The notes: generated by a model not told the origin, from the sequence alone. A stretch of DNA of 64,000 bases from Salirhabdus salicampi (GCF_024259515.1 NZ_JANBWE010000002.1:248001-312000), one strand, 5' to 3'. Numbered from the stretch's first letter, positions 33,926 to 44,792 are shown. Program-made: numbers and translations.

Positions 33926-34720
33926 CTATTTTTTTAGTTCATAATCCGTTAAATTCCATAATATCTTTATTGTACCGATTTTTTTCAAGTGATAAACATC
34001 AATCCAAGATTCTTGCAGGCGTTCCAATAGACCTTCATGTAAAATATGCTCTCTTAAATTAAAAATAATCGCAATATGGGGGTCTAACTTCTCCAAAAGT
34101 TGCTCGCTTGGAAAATTCTTTACTGCATATTCAGGAATTTTTAAAATTTCTGTTTTAATTGGCATACTTTGAATCATATCCTCAATTTCTTTATCTCCTT
34201 CTGCTAAGAACAGTAACGAGTTTTTCCCGAATAATATATAGAGGGACATTGAATCATGATCCTTCTGTTTTATAACGCGAAAAAACAAGCCAGGACTCAA
34301 TTCATAGAACTTATTTTGCTCCCATGAACGGTGCTCTACAACATTTTGATGCTCCTCTGTGCAAGAAGAGCTCAATTTGCCTGCCGAAATTGTAACAGAA
34401 ACTTGAAACTGATCTAATACATCATCTGTATTTCCACAAGTATCCCCTTGATTATTCGTTAGTATTAAATAATCAATTTTTTCAATTCCTAATTCCTCGA
34501 TCTGCTCCACTAAATGCTTTTTGCTATGTTTTGATCCCGTGTTAATTAAAATTTGCTTATTTCGCCCTGTGGAAATTAACATGGACTCCCCATCTGGAAG
34601 CGAAAAAAAAGTGAATTGTACTTCATCTTTCGAGAGTTGTAATTCTTTGGCTTCTAAATTGGGGGTTAGTATTTGTATAGCAATGGTAATAATGGAAACA
34701 CATAGTAATATTTTTTTCAT
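33926..34720 (-). CDS. Secreted ComEC/MBL-fold-like protein lacking the metal site
   Basis: Exported protein of about 264 residues: signal peptide MKKILLCVSIITIAIQILT, then a beta-lactamase-like stretch VQFTFFSLPDGESMLISTGRNKQILINTG, the pattern of the C-terminal ComEC metallo-beta-lactamase domain. The place where the HxHxDH zinc motif should be reads LILTNNQGDTCGN, so it probably cannot bind metals. Later LFFRVIKQKDHDSMSLYILFGKNSLLFLAEG fits the same fold. Start at 34720 (AGGATGTG upstream); in-frame Met before it is less likely. It sits between dinG and ypmA, a position empty in B. subtilis. The function is unknown; a catalytic role is unlikely. Confidence 0.68.
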   Translation of the reverse strand: MKKILLCVSIITIAIQILTPNLEAKELQLSKDEVQFTFFSLPDGESMLISTGRNKQILINTGSKHSKKHLVEQIEELGIEKIDYLILTNNQGDTCGNTDDVLDQFQVSVTISAGKLSSSCTEEHQNVVEHRSWEQNKFYELSPGLFFRVIKQKDHDSMSLYILFGKNSLLFLAEGDKEIEDMIQSMPIKTEILKIPEYAVKNFPSEQLLEKLDPHIAIIFNLREHILHEGLLERLQESWIDVYHLKKIGTIKILWNLTDYELKK

Positions 34721-34784
34721 GTTCTCACATCCTATTTTCAACCCCATCATCAATAGAATGTGTTATTTCCGACAAGATATCACC

Positions 34785-37535
34785 TTAAAACCACTTGTCA
34801 GCTTCTTCCAATATCGCCTCGGTATCATTGTAAACGATTGGAACTTTCGGAATTGACTCTGTAAAATATTTTCCGTACTTCGTTTTTAATATCCTTTGAT
34901 CACAAACCATAACAATTCCTCGGTCTGTTTTTGTTCGAATGAGCCGTCCAAACCCTTGTTTAAAACGAATGACAGCATTTGGTAGAGCTAAGCTCATAAA
35001 CGGGTTTTTCCCCTTCGTTTTCAAATGCTTTGCCTTCGCTGAGTAGACAGGATGATTAGGAGGCTCAAATGGCAACTTCACTATTACAACTGCGGATAGA
35101 GATTCACCTGGTATATCCACACCTTCCCAAAATGAACTCGTACCAAGTAATATCGCTTGATCAAAAGATTGGAAATTTTTCTTGAGCCTTGTTCGACTAC
35201 CACTCGATATTCCCTGGGCAATGATGACAAAATCATCTTGGTCGGTAAATTGTCTTAGCATTTCATAAGACTGACGTAGCATCTTATAAGAAGTAAACAA
35301 AACAAGCATCCGTCCATTTGTTATCTTTGCTAATTCATAGATGGAGTAACTAACGGCCTGAACATAATCATCTTCATTACCGTATTGAATATCTGGTAAA
35401 TCACTTGGTACTAACAAGCGGACTTGTTCTTCAAAATTAAACGGAGAAGGGATTTTTTTCGTATTAGTCTCAGACTCGTCCAACCCATTTCTTTCCATCA
35501 AAAAATCAAATGATCCTTTCATCGTAAGGGTTGCACTTGTCAAAACAACACTCTTCTTTTGATTATAAAACTGTTCTGCTAACAATTGTCCAACATTAAG
35601 AGGCTCACAATATAAAAAGACTGCATTTTTTGCACCTAACGATTCAATTTCGATCCATTTTACCGTCTGTTCACTGTTTTGTAAGAAAAATGCCTCAATA
35701 CTTCGTATTAGTGTCTCAATTTGACCTAACTTTCTTGTTAACGTGTCCCGCTTCTCACCTGAAAATTGGTTTATGTGTTTAATCAGAAAACGTTCCATTT
35801 CCTTTAACGTGAAAACGAAGCGGCCCGTCATATCGGCTAACAGTTCAGCAGTTCTCGTTTGCAGCTTGCCATGCTCATAAACGAATTGAATACGGCCAAC
35901 ATCGTTCATTGATGTATTACCAGTTTGCTGTTTCGCTACAATTTCAAACAAAAAACGGAAGAAGTCGTCCGCCTGACTTTTTGCGTTCTCACATAATGTA
36001 TGAAATTCATCACCTTCTACAATGGTTTCCCCCATTTGAAACTGCAAAAGGCCGTTTAGTAAAAACTGTGTGGATACATAGTCTAACTGTAACCCAAAGT
36101 GTTTTGAAGCAGTTTTGTCAAAATGGTGGGCCTCATCTAAAATGATATAGTCATACGACGGTAATAGCTGAAAATCATTGATCATATCCGTACAAAGAAG
36201 GGCATGATTGGTCACAATTATATTCGATTTTTGCGCCTTTCGTTTCACTCTTTGAAAAAACGTCCTTGAGAACCACGGCGATTTTGGATCCAAATAGTGT
36301 TCAGCTTCAGCATTGATTTTACGCCAAAATAACTTTCCGCTAGAAGGTAGATGAATCTCATCTACATCTCCAGTCTCCGTTTCCGTTAACCAAACGAGTA
36401 TCATCGATTTCGTTAACACAACGTCATAGTTGTCATCTGTCGGTGGTTTGTGTATCTCCTGTTCAAACTTATTCAAGCTTAAATAATGACTTTTTCCTTT
36501 TAACACAACTGCTTTTACTGGTACAGAAAACAGCCGTTGCATCAGGGGAATTTCTTTCTCTAACAATTGAGATTGCAGTTGGGTAGTATAGGTACTTACT
36601 ACAACCTTTGTTTGCTCTTTCAGTGCAAAGTAGACAGCAGGAAGAACGTACCCTAACGTTTTTCCCGTACCCGTTTCTGCCTCTATTAAGGCATGTTTTT
36701 GTTCATGAAATGCATGGAAAATAAATTCAGCCATGTCTTTTTGGCCTGCTCGTCTTTCATACTGATACATGAGCTTTTGTAATGCCCCTGTCTCACCGAA
36801 TGTGTCATCTAAAAAATGACCGAAAGAATCGGTTATTTCTGTCGGTTCCTCCTCATCTGTATCGTTATCAATTTTTTTTATCGCAATGCCCCTATACACT
36901 TCCACTTGGTCATTACTTTCTAGCTGGAACTTTTTTTCCTCAATCCAATTCGACATAATGTTGTGCATATCACTCTTAAGCTTCGGCTCAAATTTTATAA
37001 GCTGCTCAAGAGTTTCGACAGGCAAGGATTTGCCCTTCTCTAACAAACGAATGAGCAACTCAGCCGTGACATAAGCATCCGATAAGGCGCGATGGGGTGC
37101 CTGATGTTCGATATGAAAATGGTCGGCAAGTTGAGACAACTTATACCCCGGAGCCCTTGGAGCGAAAATACGGGCGAGTTCTACTGTATCAATGACTTTA
37201 CTACGAATTGGTGGTTCACCTTCTTGATACAATGCCTCATTTAAAAAGCCTAAATCAAACTGCACATGGTGAGCTACAAAATAGGCATCCTTACATAAAG
37301 ATCGTATTTTAGCGATTATACTATTGAATTTAGGTGCATCTTGTACTTTTTCATCCGTTATGCCTGTTAAGCCTGTTATAAAAGCAGGTATTTCCAGATT
37401 TGGTTGTACGTAACTGGAATATTGCTCCGTAATGTGTCCATCTTCCACTATGACAATTCCGATTTCAATGATTTGATCTCCTTTTGCAGGAGCATGACCG
37501 GTTGTTTCTAAATCAACGATGGCAAATTTCGTCAT
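34785..37535 (-). CDS. dinG: DinG-type helicase/exonuclease
   Basis: A 916-residue protein that joins a DEDDh 3'-5' exonuclease domain (about 1-170; FAIVDLETTGHAP, then HHVQFDLGFLNEAL and HRALSDA) to an XPD-like SF2 helicase. Helicase motifs are Walker A AETGTGKTLGY, DEAH (LDEAHHF), the QxxGRxIR-like GFGRLIRTKTDRG. The Fe-S cysteines found in proteobacterial DinG are not obvious, in line with the Gram-positive type, which acts mainly as nuclease. Start at ATG 37535 (GGTGAG upstream); the six extra codons of the longer frame precede the RBS. Precedes the ypm/asp block. Confidence 0.93.
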   Translation of the reverse strand: MTKFAIVDLETTGHAPAKGDQIIEIGIVIVEDGHITEQYSSYVQPNLEIPAFITGLTGITDEKVQDAPKFNSIIAKIRSLCKDAYFVAHHVQFDLGFLNEALYQEGEPPIRSKVIDTVELARIFAPRAPGYKLSQLADHFHIEHQAPHRALSDAYVTAELLIRLLEKGKSLPVETLEQLIKFEPKLKSDMHNIMSNWIEEKKFQLESNDQVEVYRGIAIKKIDNDTDEEEPTEITDSFGHFLDDTFGETGALQKLMYQYERRAGQKDMAEFIFHAFHEQKHALIEAETGTGKTLGYVLPAVYFALKEQTKVVVSTYTTQLQSQLLEKEIPLMQRLFSVPVKAVVLKGKSHYLSLNKFEQEIHKPPTDDNYDVVLTKSMILVWLTETETGDVDEIHLPSSGKLFWRKINAEAEHYLDPKSPWFSRTFFQRVKRKAQKSNIIVTNHALLCTDMINDFQLLPSYDYIILDEAHHFDKTASKHFGLQLDYVSTQFLLNGLLQFQMGETIVEGDEFHTLCENAKSQADDFFRFLFEIVAKQQTGNTSMNDVGRIQFVYEHGKLQTRTAELLADMTGRFVFTLKEMERFLIKHINQFSGEKRDTLTRKLGQIETLIRSIEAFFLQNSEQTVKWIEIESLGAKNAVFLYCEPLNVGQLLAEQFYNQKKSVVLTSATLTMKGSFDFLMERNGLDESETNTKKIPSPFNFEEQVRLLVPSDLPDIQYGNEDDYVQAVSYSIYELAKITNGRMLVLFTSYKMLRQSYEMLRQFTDQDDFVIIAQGISSGSRTRLKKNFQSFDQAILLGTSSFWEGVDIPGESLSAVVIVKLPFEPPNHPVYSAKAKHLKTKGKNPFMSLALPNAVIRFKQGFGRLIRTKTDRGIVMVCDQRILKTKYGKYFTESIPKVPIVYNDTEAILEEADKWF

Positions 37536-37663
37536 TCTCTCACCAACTTTCACTTCAACCTCTTAATCATATGTATAATGTATAAAAACGATTTGTTCTA
37601 CCTTTTATTATATCCTAACCTAAACTTTCCTTACTCAGATAGAGTGCACGGGCCAGGAACAAT

Positions 37664-37694
37664 AGAAAAAAAACTCCCACTAAAAGCGGGAGTT
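37664..37694 (-). terminator. Terminator after panD
   Basis: AACTCCC / GGGAGTT stem with a 9-nt loop and a T7 run on the minus strand; overlaps the panD stop. Confidence 0.8.
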
Positions 37695-38076
37695 ATTTCA
37701 CCGTTAGGGGTGGTTCAGCCGTTAACAGTTGTTCAATTTCATTCTGCTCATTCATAATGGCAACCTTCGGTTGATGATTGATCATTTCTTCTTCAGATAA
37801 AACAGCATATGAAATAATAATGACAATATCCCCTTGTTGTACGCACCGAGCCGCAGCGCCATTTAAACATATGACTCCACTATGACGTTCTCCGGGTATT
37901 ACATATGTCTCTATCCTTGCTCCGTTGTTGTTATTAACAATTTGGACCTTTTCATGTGGGAGAATACCTACTTGTTCTAATATATACTCATCGATCGTAA
38001 CACTACCTACATATTGTAAGTTTGCTTCTGTTACACGAGCACGATGTATTTTGCTGTTTAACATTGTGCGATACAT
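37693..38076 (-). CDS. panD: Aspartate 1-decarboxylase
   Basis: Makes beta-alanine for pantothenate from aspartate. A 127-residue proenzyme that self-cleaves between Gly24 and Ser25 (YVG|SVTID) to create the pyruvoyl group; both residues are present. [13 protein letters not shown] and [14 protein letters not shown] are family blocks. It is the last gene of panB-panC-panD, the complete route from ketoisovalerate and aspartate to pantothenate. Confidence 0.96.
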   Translation of the reverse strand: MYRTMLNSKIHRARVTEANLQYVGSVTIDEYILEQVGILPHEKVQIVNNNNGARIETYVIPGERHSGVICLNGAAARCVQQGDIVIIISYAVLSEEEMINHQPKVAIMNEQNEIEQLLTAEPPLTVK

Positions 38077-38095
38077 AATGGTTTCCCCCTAAACG

Positions 38096-38962
38096 TTAGG
38101 TATACAATAGTTTTCCTGATTTGTTAAAGATGACGTTGTCAATTAAACGTGCTCCATTAAATTTCACCGCAACGGCTAATATCATGTCCCCTGTCACTTC
38201 TGAAATATGGTCAAGGTTAGGGTAACTTAACAAATCAACGTAATCTATTTTACCATGTGTATGTTCGATTATGAACTGGGAAACAGCAGATATTATGATT
38301 TTTGGATCCGTTTCACCTTGCTCCACGAATTCTTTGCCATGTAGTAAAGCACGATACAAATATTTTGCTTCCTCCCGTTCACGGGTATCTAAGTTCACAT
38401 TTCTGCTACTCTTTGCCAGTCCATCCTCTTCCCGAACCGTTGCAACAGGTACAATATTTACCGGAACATTAAAGTCATCGACAAATGCCTTCACAACCGA
38501 TACTTGCTGAGCATCTTTTAATCCGAAATAGGCATTATCAGGAATTGTCACATTAAACAATTTTGCTAAAACGGTGACGACTCCCTCAAAATGACCCTCC
38601 CTTGTTTTACCGCATAAAATATTTGTGCGTTTTGTAATGGATATGTTGTGTGACATTTCGGAAGGATAGATCTCCTCCACAGAAGGCATAAAAACAATAT
38701 CTACATTTTCATTTTTGGCAACGTCGATATCCCGTTCCTCGTTTTTTGGATAGCGATCCAAATCTTCGGTCGGTCCAAACTGTAAAGGGTTTAAAAAAAT
38801 ACTTAATATTAAAATATCATTTTGTTGTCTACCCTCTCGCAACAATTTTTGATGTCCTTCATGTAAATAGCCCATCGTAGGGACAAGCCCTATACTCTTC
38901 CCTTCTTTTTGTAAAGATTTACTTAATTGTTGCATCTCGGACACCGTTCTAACGATCTTCAT
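38096..38962 (-). CDS. panC: Pantothenate synthetase
   Basis: Joins pantoate and beta-alanine using ATP. The 288-residue protein carries the nucleotidyl-transferase HIGH-like motif ([14 protein letters not shown]) and KMSKS-like part near [10 protein letters not shown]. Start at 38962: GGAGG lies 8 nt before it and inside panB, so panC overlaps panB by 14 bp and is translationally coupled. The longer frame includes five residues lacking an RBS. Confidence 0.95.
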   Translation of the reverse strand: MKIVRTVSEMQQLSKSLQKEGKSIGLVPTMGYLHEGHQKLLREGRQQNDILILSIFLNPLQFGPTEDLDRYPKNEERDIDVAKNENVDIVFMPSVEEIYPSEMSHNISITKRTNILCGKTREGHFEGVVTVLAKLFNVTIPDNAYFGLKDAQQVSVVKAFVDDFNVPVNIVPVATVREEDGLAKSSRNVNLDTREREEAKYLYRALLHGKEFVEQGETDPKIIISAVSQFIIEHTHGKIDYVDLLSYPNLDHISEVTGDMILAVAVKFNGARLIDNVIFNKSGKLLYT

Positions 38963-39797
38963 TTTTGTTGCCTCCATACAATGATGCTAATTCTTCTTCA
39001 TCCATTTTGTACGTATGTTCAATCTTAGGAAACGTTCCGTTTTTCACATCTTGAACGTATTCGGTAATCCCATTGCGGATCGTGTCACCTATATTTGCGT
39101 ATGACTTCACAAATTTTGGAAGACGGTCTACACCATATTGTAAGATGTCATGGTATACGAGAACTTGTCCATTACATTCCTTACCTGCCCCAATACCAAT
39201 TGTCGGAATTGACAGCTGCTCTGTAATAAGCTTTGCTAGTGGTTCTGGAACACATTCCAAAACGAGCGCAATCGCTCCTGCTTCTTGAACTTGCTTTGCA
39301 TTTTCTATAAGCTCAATAGCATCGTCCCTCGTTTTCCCTTGAATCCTATATCCCCCTAATACATTCACAGATTGAGGGGTTAGCCCTAAGTGAGCAACAA
39401 CTGGAATTCCTGCAGTTGTCAGGCGTCTTATAACATCAACGACTTCGCCTGCACCCTCCACTTTTACTGCTTGGGCGTTCGTTTCCTGAATCAGTTTTCT
39501 GCCATTTTTCATCGTTTCTTCCATTGAGATATGATAAGACATAAACGGCATATCAACTGTAACAAACGTGTTAGGGGCACCTCTTTTTACAGCCTTCCCA
39601 TGATGTATCATATCTTCTAAAGTTACCGGAATAGTAGAGTCATATCCGAGTACTACCATCCCTAACGAATCACCAACAAGGATCATATCAACTCCAGCTG
39701 CTTCTGCCTGCTTTGCACTGGGGAAATCATAGGCAGTAAGCATGACAATCTTTTCATTGCTTTTTTTCATTTTGTTAAAAGATAACCGAGTTTTCAC
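38949..39797 (-). CDS. panB: 3-methyl-2-oxobutanoate hydroxymethyltransferase
   Basis: First committed pantothenate step, adding a hydroxymethyl group to ketoisovalerate from methylene-THF. The 282-residue protein shows the PanB signature: [47 protein letters not shown] and catalytic Glu in [12 protein letters not shown]. The start overlaps the birA stop by 4 bp (ATGA-type), so birA and panBCD form one operon, joining biotin ligase and CoA precursor supply. Confidence 0.96.
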   Translation of the reverse strand: MKTRLSFNKMKKSNEKIVMLTAYDFPSAKQAEAAGVDMILVGDSLGMVVLGYDSTIPVTLEDMIHHGKAVKRGAPNTFVTVDMPFMSYHISMEETMKNGRKLIQETNAQAVKVEGAGEVVDVIRRLTTAGIPVVAHLGLTPQSVNVLGGYRIQGKTRDDAIELIENAKQVQEAGAIALVLECVPEPLAKLITEQLSIPTIGIGAGKECNGQVLVYHDILQYGVDRLPKFVKSYANIGDTIRNGITEYVQDVKNGTFPKIEHTYKMDEEELASLYGGNKNEDR

Positions 39798-40792
39798 TCC
39801 TCATCCCTCCTTTTATGCCATTCAATTTCAGCAGAGTACAAGATGTGTTGCTCCTTATTCTCCACCTCTTCGACCCGTAACGCCCCATCATCTTGAATTC
39901 CTAGCAAAATACCTTCCCATGCCTTATTTCTAGTATGTACTGTGATTTGCTCACCTATCTTATAAGCATTCGCTAACCACATTTCTTTAATCTTGGCAAA
40001 GCCATGTTGAATAAAATGTTCATAGAGACCCTCTAATTCAACGAGGAACCTTTGAATGATATGAGCACGTGGCCATTGTTTTCCCGTTTCAATATGTATA
40101 GATGAAGCTATATTTTGTAACGCTTCAGGCAGATCATCTGAACGGTGGTTTACATTTAACCCTAACCCGATAATGACGTATTGAATTTGGTCGGTTTCTG
40201 CTTGCATTTCCGTTAAAATCCCAGCTAATTTTCGGTCATGAATAAATATATCGTTCGGCCATTTTATTTTTGGTTCGATTTTACAAACTTTTTTCAGAGT
40301 TTCTACTATGGCTACAGCCGTTAGTAAAGTGAGTTGAGGGGCTTTATGTGGTTGAATTTCAGGACGCAGTATCATGCTCATCCAAATTCCTGAACCCTTT
40401 TCAGAATGCCATGGTCGATTTAACCGCCCTCTCCCCTCTAATTGCTCATCTGCAACGACAACCGAACCATGAATTGCCCCCTGTTGGGCTAATTGGTGTG
40501 CGATTGTTTGGGTTGATTCTGTTTGCTCTTCAAACGTTAAAGATTGACCTAACCAATTCGTTTCTAAACCCCATTGCAATGTATTCCCGCTAATTTTATC
40601 AGGATGTTTCACAATTCGGTACCCTTTCCGTGTTACGGCCTCAATGATATAGCCATCCTTCTCCAATTCCTTCATATGCTTCCATACGGCTGAACGGGAA
40701 ATTTGTAATTCATTTGATAAAACTTGTCCAGAAATATATTGATTATCCTTTTGAGAAAGAAGGGTGATCAACTGTTTTCGTCTGTTATCCAC
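39794..40792 (-). CDS. birA: Bifunctional biotin ligase/repressor BirA
   Basis: Attaches biotin to carboxylase carriers such as PycA and represses biotin genes. About 332 residues: N-terminal helix-turn-helix ([24 protein letters not shown]), ligase core with the biotin/ATP loop GRGRLNRPW and KWPNDIF, and the C-terminal SH3-like domain. The GTG at 40792 is preferred (GGAG 11 nt upstream); a GTG four codons earlier touches the RBS. The start overlaps the end of cca. Confidence 0.92.
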   Translation of the reverse strand: MDNRRKQLITLLSQKDNQYISGQVLSNELQISRSAVWKHMKELEKDGYIIEAVTRKGYRIVKHPDKISGNTLQWGLETNWLGQSLTFEEQTESTQTIAHQLAQQGAIHGSVVVADEQLEGRGRLNRPWHSEKGSGIWMSMILRPEIQPHKAPQLTLLTAVAIVETLKKVCKIEPKIKWPNDIFIHDRKLAGILTEMQAETDQIQYVIIGLGLNVNHRSDDLPEALQNIASSIHIETGKQWPRAHIIQRFLVELEGLYEHFIQHGFAKIKEMWLANAYKIGEQITVHTRNKAWEGILLGIQDDGALRVEEVENKEQHILYSAEIEWHKRRDEE

Positions 40793-41973
40793 TTTTTCAC
40801 CCACTCCTTTAATACACTTGTTTCGTTTTTTAAACTACCTCTTACTACTTGCCGTTCCATATCTAGTAGAAGTTCCTGAACCCACGGACCTGGCTTACGA
40901 CCTTTTGCTAGAGCGAGTATATCATGACCATTTAAACAAAGATCTTCTCTTTGTCGAATCGGTAAAGCTTCGTAAATCTTCTCAAGTCTATGTACTGATA
41001 CCATTTCAGCTTTCTCCACAATGTTTACAAGATGAGCAAACTCCTGTAAAACATGCTTACCAACTACATATACTGTTTCATTACCAATCCCTTCATGTTG
41101 ATAGGTTAAATACGCCTGGTGTAAATGTTTTGCAGAATTTAACACTTTATTTGATAATTTCCAACTTTTAATCCATTTTTGAATGGAATGGTCAGGATTT
41201 AATATATGAAAAAAGGTTATCGCTTCGGCTATCGATTGAAAAGGAGTTTGAACATATTCTTTTATTTTTTTTATTAAAGACTGGTCATCGCGAAAAATGG
41301 GAAGGTGTCTACCAATATTCGTTTCATTTATATGAGTTAGTGCTTTCATAATATATTCGCCCATGAAGAGTTTCTCGATTTCTACAGTAATCCTCTCAAC
41401 TGCAATATGTTCTAAAAGATTTGCCATCTGTTTCATAGCATTCTTAATTTCATCATCCAGTTGGAATCCTAATTGGCTTACAAATCTTACCGCCCGCATC
41501 ATTCGTAATGGATCTTCATAAAAACGCTCTTCCGCTTTCCCTACAGTTCGAATGTAGCCACTTTTCAAATCTGCCTGGCCATGAAAAGGGTCATGAATTT
41601 GACCTTTCTGATCCATCGCAATCGCATTCATGGTAAAATCCCTTCTCGCTAAGTCTTCCTTAAGGTCTGTAACAAAGGTGACTTCATCTGGATGCCGAAA
41701 GTCTTCATACTTACCATCAATCCGAAACGTTGTCACTTCATAAGATTCTTGGCCATGACGGACTAATATTGTTCCATGTTCAATCCCTACAGGTATTGTT
41801 TTTTTAAACAAATTTTGAACTACATGAGGGGGAGCACTTGTTGCAATGTCCACGTCATGGACAGTGCGATTTATCAGATAATCACGAACAGACCCGCCAA
41901 CGAAATATGCTTCATAACCGCTGTTTTCTATCGTTTTTATAATGGGTAATGCTTTTAAAAAAGGCTGTTCCAT
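40768..41973 (-). CDS. cca: CCA tRNA nucleotidyltransferase
   Basis: Adds or repairs the 3' CCA end of tRNAs without a template. A 401-residue class II enzyme: the nucleotidyltransferase head has GGSVRDYLINRTVHDVDIATS with the catalytic DxD, followed by RRDFTMNAIAMD and the neck RAVRFVSQLGFQLDDEI. The C-terminal half is less conserved and alpha-helical, as usual. It starts 6 bp after bshA on the same strand. Confidence 0.95.
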   Translation of the reverse strand: MEQPFLKALPIIKTIENSGYEAYFVGGSVRDYLINRTVHDVDIATSAPPHVVQNLFKKTIPVGIEHGTILVRHGQESYEVTTFRIDGKYEDFRHPDEVTFVTDLKEDLARRDFTMNAIAMDQKGQIHDPFHGQADLKSGYIRTVGKAEERFYEDPLRMMRAVRFVSQLGFQLDDEIKNAMKQMANLLEHIAVERITVEIEKLFMGEYIMKALTHINETNIGRHLPIFRDDQSLIKKIKEYVQTPFQSIAEAITFFHILNPDHSIQKWIKSWKLSNKVLNSAKHLHQAYLTYQHEGIGNETVYVVGKHVLQEFAHLVNIVEKAEMVSVHRLEKIYEALPIRQREDLCLNGHDILALAKGRKPGPWVQELLLDMERQVVRGSLKNETSVLKEWVKKWITDENS

Positions 41974-41979
41974 TATGTG

Positions 41980-43107
41980 TCATCCTTTACTTAACTGATA
42001 ATAGATGTCCTCATATTGTCCTACAATTTGTTTAGATAGAAAGTGTTGATTTACCCGATCAATTGATGCTTTTGAAAAGGATTCCCACTCTTTTTCATTA
42101 TGTAACAATTGTAAAGCTTTTTCGCTAACCGTATCAATATCATTTACATTGCATACAAAACCTGTTTTTCCATCCGCGATAACTTCAGGTATTCCACCAA
42201 TATTTGTACCAATGCAAGGTACGCCGCAAGCCATAGCTTCCAAAATAACTAAGCCAAAGCTTTCTTTTTCTGATAGTAACAATTTTAAATCAGAAATGGA
42301 AAACAGTTCTGATATATTATCCTGCTTCCCTAAAAACAACACCGATTCTTGAAGGTTTAATGATTTCACCAATTCCCTTACATGATTGTTCTCGGGTCCA
42401 TCACCAACTAATAATAATTTCGTTGGGGCTTGTTTGACAATCTTTTGAAAGGCATAAATAACATCCGGTACACGCTTAACCTTTCGAAAGTTGGAAACAT
42501 GGATCAACACTTTTTCTTCTTGTTTAATCCCAAACTGTTCTTTTAGTTCACTTGTTTTCTTTTGTTGATATTCCCGTTCATCTACAAAGTTATAAACAAC
42601 TTTTATATCATCTCTAACATCTAACATGTCTTCTGTTTGCTTTTTTAAGCTATTCGACACGGCAGTTACAGCATCTGACCGTTCAATGCCGAAGCGAATC
42701 ATATTTTTCAAGCTTGAATCAATTCCTAACACAGTAATATCAGTACCATGAAGTGTAGTGACAACCTTCACATCTCGTTTAGCCATTTGTTTCGCTAAAA
42801 TTGCACAAATAGCATGAGGCATCGCATAATGCACGTGCAAAATATCTAATTGTGCTTCATCAATAACTTCTGCCATTTTATTTGCTAATGCTAAATCGTA
42901 TGGTGGATACTGAAATACCGGATAGTTGCTCACTTCAACTTCATGGAAATACACATTTGAATAAATCTTCGTTAAACGAAAGGGCATGTTTGATGAGATG
43001 AAATGTATCTCATGACCTTTTTCGGCTAATAATTTCCCCAGTTCAGTAGCTATTACCCCTGAACCCCCAACTGTCGGATAACATGTTATCCCAATTTTAA
43101 GTCCCAT
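41980..43107 (-). CDS. bshA: Bacillithiol synthesis glycosyltransferase BshA
   Basis: GT4 enzyme joining UDP-GlcNAc and L-malate, the first step to bacillithiol. Recognised by [41 protein letters not shown], the donor loop VGDGPE, and the GT4 E-x7-E region [17 protein letters not shown]. About 375 residues from the ATG at 43107; the GTG at 43119 overlaps the likely RBS. In B. subtilis bshB1 (the deacetylase for step 2) lies between mgsA and bshA; here only 23 bp separate them, so bshB1 is missing from this operon. Confidence 0.95.
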   Translation of the reverse strand: MGLKIGITCYPTVGGSGVIATELGKLLAEKGHEIHFISSNMPFRLTKIYSNVYFHEVEVSNYPVFQYPPYDLALANKMAEVIDEAQLDILHVHYAMPHAICAILAKQMAKRDVKVVTTLHGTDITVLGIDSSLKNMIRFGIERSDAVTAVSNSLKKQTEDMLDVRDDIKVVYNFVDEREYQQKKTSELKEQFGIKQEEKVLIHVSNFRKVKRVPDVIYAFQKIVKQAPTKLLLVGDGPENNHVRELVKSLNLQESVLFLGKQDNISELFSISDLKLLLSEKESFGLVILEAMACGVPCIGTNIGGIPEVIADGKTGFVCNVNDIDTVSEKALQLLHNEKEWESFSKASIDRVNQHFLSKQIVGQYEDIYYQLSKG

Positions 43108-43130
43108 ATGTTTTGTCACCCTTATTTATT

Positions 43131-43529
43131 TCATTTCCTATTCAGTTCTCTCCATTGAAAATCTCCACGTTCTAAACCACGGATAAAAATTTCAGCTGCC
43201 CCAATATTTGTCGCCAGCGGTACCTGATATACGTCACATAACCGTAAAAGCGCACTTACGTCTGGTTCGTGTGGCTGAGCTGTTAATGGGTCCCGAAAGA
43301 ATATAACCATGTCCATATCATTATTAGCAATCATTGCTCCAATTTGTTGGTCTCCTCCTAATGGTCCAGACTGAAAACGGTGAATGGGCAGGTTCGTTGC
43401 TTCTGCAATTCTTTTCCCCGTGGTCCCAGTTGCAAATAACTCATGTTGTTTAAAAATATGGACATAGGCTGTTACGAAGTCCACTAAATCGTCTTTTCGC
43501 TTGTCATGAGCAATTAACGAGATTTTCAT
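43131..43529 (-). CDS. mgsA: Methylglyoxal synthase
   Basis: Converts dihydroxyacetone phosphate to methylglyoxal, relieving sugar-phosphate stress. 132 residues with [10 protein letters not shown]-type start ([15 protein letters not shown]), the phosphate loop TGTTGKRI and [15 protein letters not shown], and [23 protein letters not shown]. It follows dapB after 10 bp in the conserved dapB-mgsA-bsh order. A methylglyoxal producer next to bacillithiol synthesis is suggestive, since bacillithiol takes part in methylglyoxal detoxification. Confidence 0.96.
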   Translation of the reverse strand: MKISLIAHDKRKDDLVDFVTAYVHIFKQHELFATGTTGKRIAEATNLPIHRFQSGPLGGDQQIGAMIANNDMDMVIFFRDPLTAQPHEPDVSALLRLCDVYQVPLATNIGAAEIFIRGLERGDFQWRELNRK

Positions 43530-43539
43530 TGTCGACCCC

Positions 43540-44340
43540 CTACTCTAATAAATTCTCTAAGCCGTAAACAAATGTGTTAACTTTTTGAACCGAATCTACA
43601 GCTAATTTTACTCCACTCATAAATGACTGACGGTGATACGTGTCATGTTTTATTGTTAACGTTTGGCCTGTAGCCCCAAACACAACTTCTTGATGGGCAA
43701 TAAGGCCTGGTAAACGTACGCTATGAATGTGCATTCCATCAAAATCGGCACCTCTCGCGCCTTCAATCGTTTCCTGTTCTTTTTCATGACCTTGTTTCTT
43801 TGCTTCTCTTACTTCTTGAATTAATTCTGCAGTTTTGACAGCCGTTCCAGATGGAGCATCTAATTTTTGATCATGATGGCGTTCAATAATTTCAACATCC
43901 GGAAAGTATTTTGCAGCCCATTTGGCAAATTGCATCATAAGGACAGCCCCGACCGCAAAATTAGGTGCAATAACGACCCCAAGATCTTTCTCTTGTGATA
44001 GTCGCTCCAACTCAGCAAGCTGTTCTGCAGTAAATCCAGTTGTCCCGACAACAGGTCGTACATTATGCTCTAGCGCCAATTTCGCGTGTAGAAAACCTGT
44101 TTCCGGTGTCGTTAAATCGACAAGAACATCAGCATCTTCGCTTTGTAAAGCTTCTTCTGCATCTGTATAGATTTTCGCCTCCAGCTCTGGTAGTCCGTTT
44201 ATATCTTTTATGTATTCACCATTATGTTTCCGGTCAATGCACGCTACTAATTGGAAATGCTCTGTTTCTTCCATTAATTTTAACGCTTCTGTTCCCATCT
44301 TTCCTCTTGGTCCTGCCACTATAATTTTAACTTGTTCCAT
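43540..44340 (-). CDS. dapB: 4-hydroxy-tetrahydrodipicolinate reductase
   Basis: NAD(P)H-dependent step of lysine and diaminopimelate synthesis, feeding peptidoglycan and spore dipicolinate. About 266 residues: Rossmann [22 protein letters not shown], the catalytic [18 protein letters not shown] with the two His. The ATG at 44340 is chosen because GAGGAGG lies 6 nt before it; the upstream frame to 44391 is ypjD sequence in another frame. It overlaps ypjD by 14 bp. Confidence 0.96.
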   Translation of the reverse strand: MEQVKIIVAGPRGKMGTEALKLMEETEHFQLVACIDRKHNGEYIKDINGLPELEAKIYTDAEEALQSEDADVLVDLTTPETGFLHAKLALEHNVRPVVGTTGFTAEQLAELERLSQEKDLGVVIAPNFAVGAVLMMQFAKWAAKYFPDVEIIERHHDQKLDAPSGTAVKTAELIQEVREAKKQGHEKEQETIEGARGADFDGMHIHSVRLPGLIAHQEVVFGATGQTLTIKHDTYHRQSFMSGVKLAVDSVQKVNTFVYGLENLLE

Positions 44341-44686
44341 TTTGGTCCTCCTCATCTTTTCTAGTCCATCGATCTTTGTCCCTCGTTTCAAACTTGGTCA
44401 TTGCACGATCAAAGGCACTACTAACATCAATGTTTAACGAGTTTGCAAAACAAATAAGTACAAAGAGTAGATCTCCTAACTCTTCCTCCATAGACTTTTC
44501 CGTTTCACTACTCTTTTTCGGTTTTTCACCATAATAATGATTTACTTCTCTAGCTACTTCCCCGACCTCTTCCGTGAGGCGCGCTAACATACTAAGGGGG
44601 GAAAAGTAACCTTCTTTAAATTGAGAAATATATTGATCAACCCGTTTTTGCATGTCTTCAGTGGTATAACTTTTTTCGGCTGTCAC
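44327..44686 (-). CDS. ypjD: MazG-like nucleotide pyrophosphohydrolase YpjD
   Basis: Small house-cleaning NTP pyrophosphatase (119 residues). The MazG helical motif is clear: [12 protein letters not shown], then [21 protein letters not shown] with the acidic metal-binding residues (E-x2-E...E-x3-D). The C-terminus is basic ([15 protein letters not shown]). Starts with GTG after GAGGAGGAG. First gene of the ypjD-dapB-mgsA-bshA-cca-birA-panBCD run. Confidence 0.9.
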   Translation of the reverse strand: MTAEKSYTTEDMQKRVDQYISQFKEGYFSPLSMLARLTEEVGEVAREVNHYYGEKPKKSSETEKSMEEELGDLLFVLICFANSLNIDVSSAFDRAMTKFETRDKDRWTRKDEEDQNGTS

Positions 44687-44763
44687 ATCTACTCCTCCTC
44701 TTTATTGTATATCTCCTATCATGTTAGCCAAAAGAGGGGATTTTGACAAATTATTTCACCTTA

Positions 44764-44792
44764 TTGCTCTATATTTTACCATTGACTATAAT
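44764..44792 (+). promoter_or_regulatory. Sigma-A-like promoter of the YitT-family gene
   Basis: TTGCTC at 44764-44769, 17-bp spacer, TATAAT at 44787-44792; the ATG lies 36 bp further on. Confidence 0.65.

Noticed and set aside
40764-41171. 135-codon plus-strand ORF
   Set aside because: Antisense to cca and birA ends; hydrophobic by chance from codon mirror.
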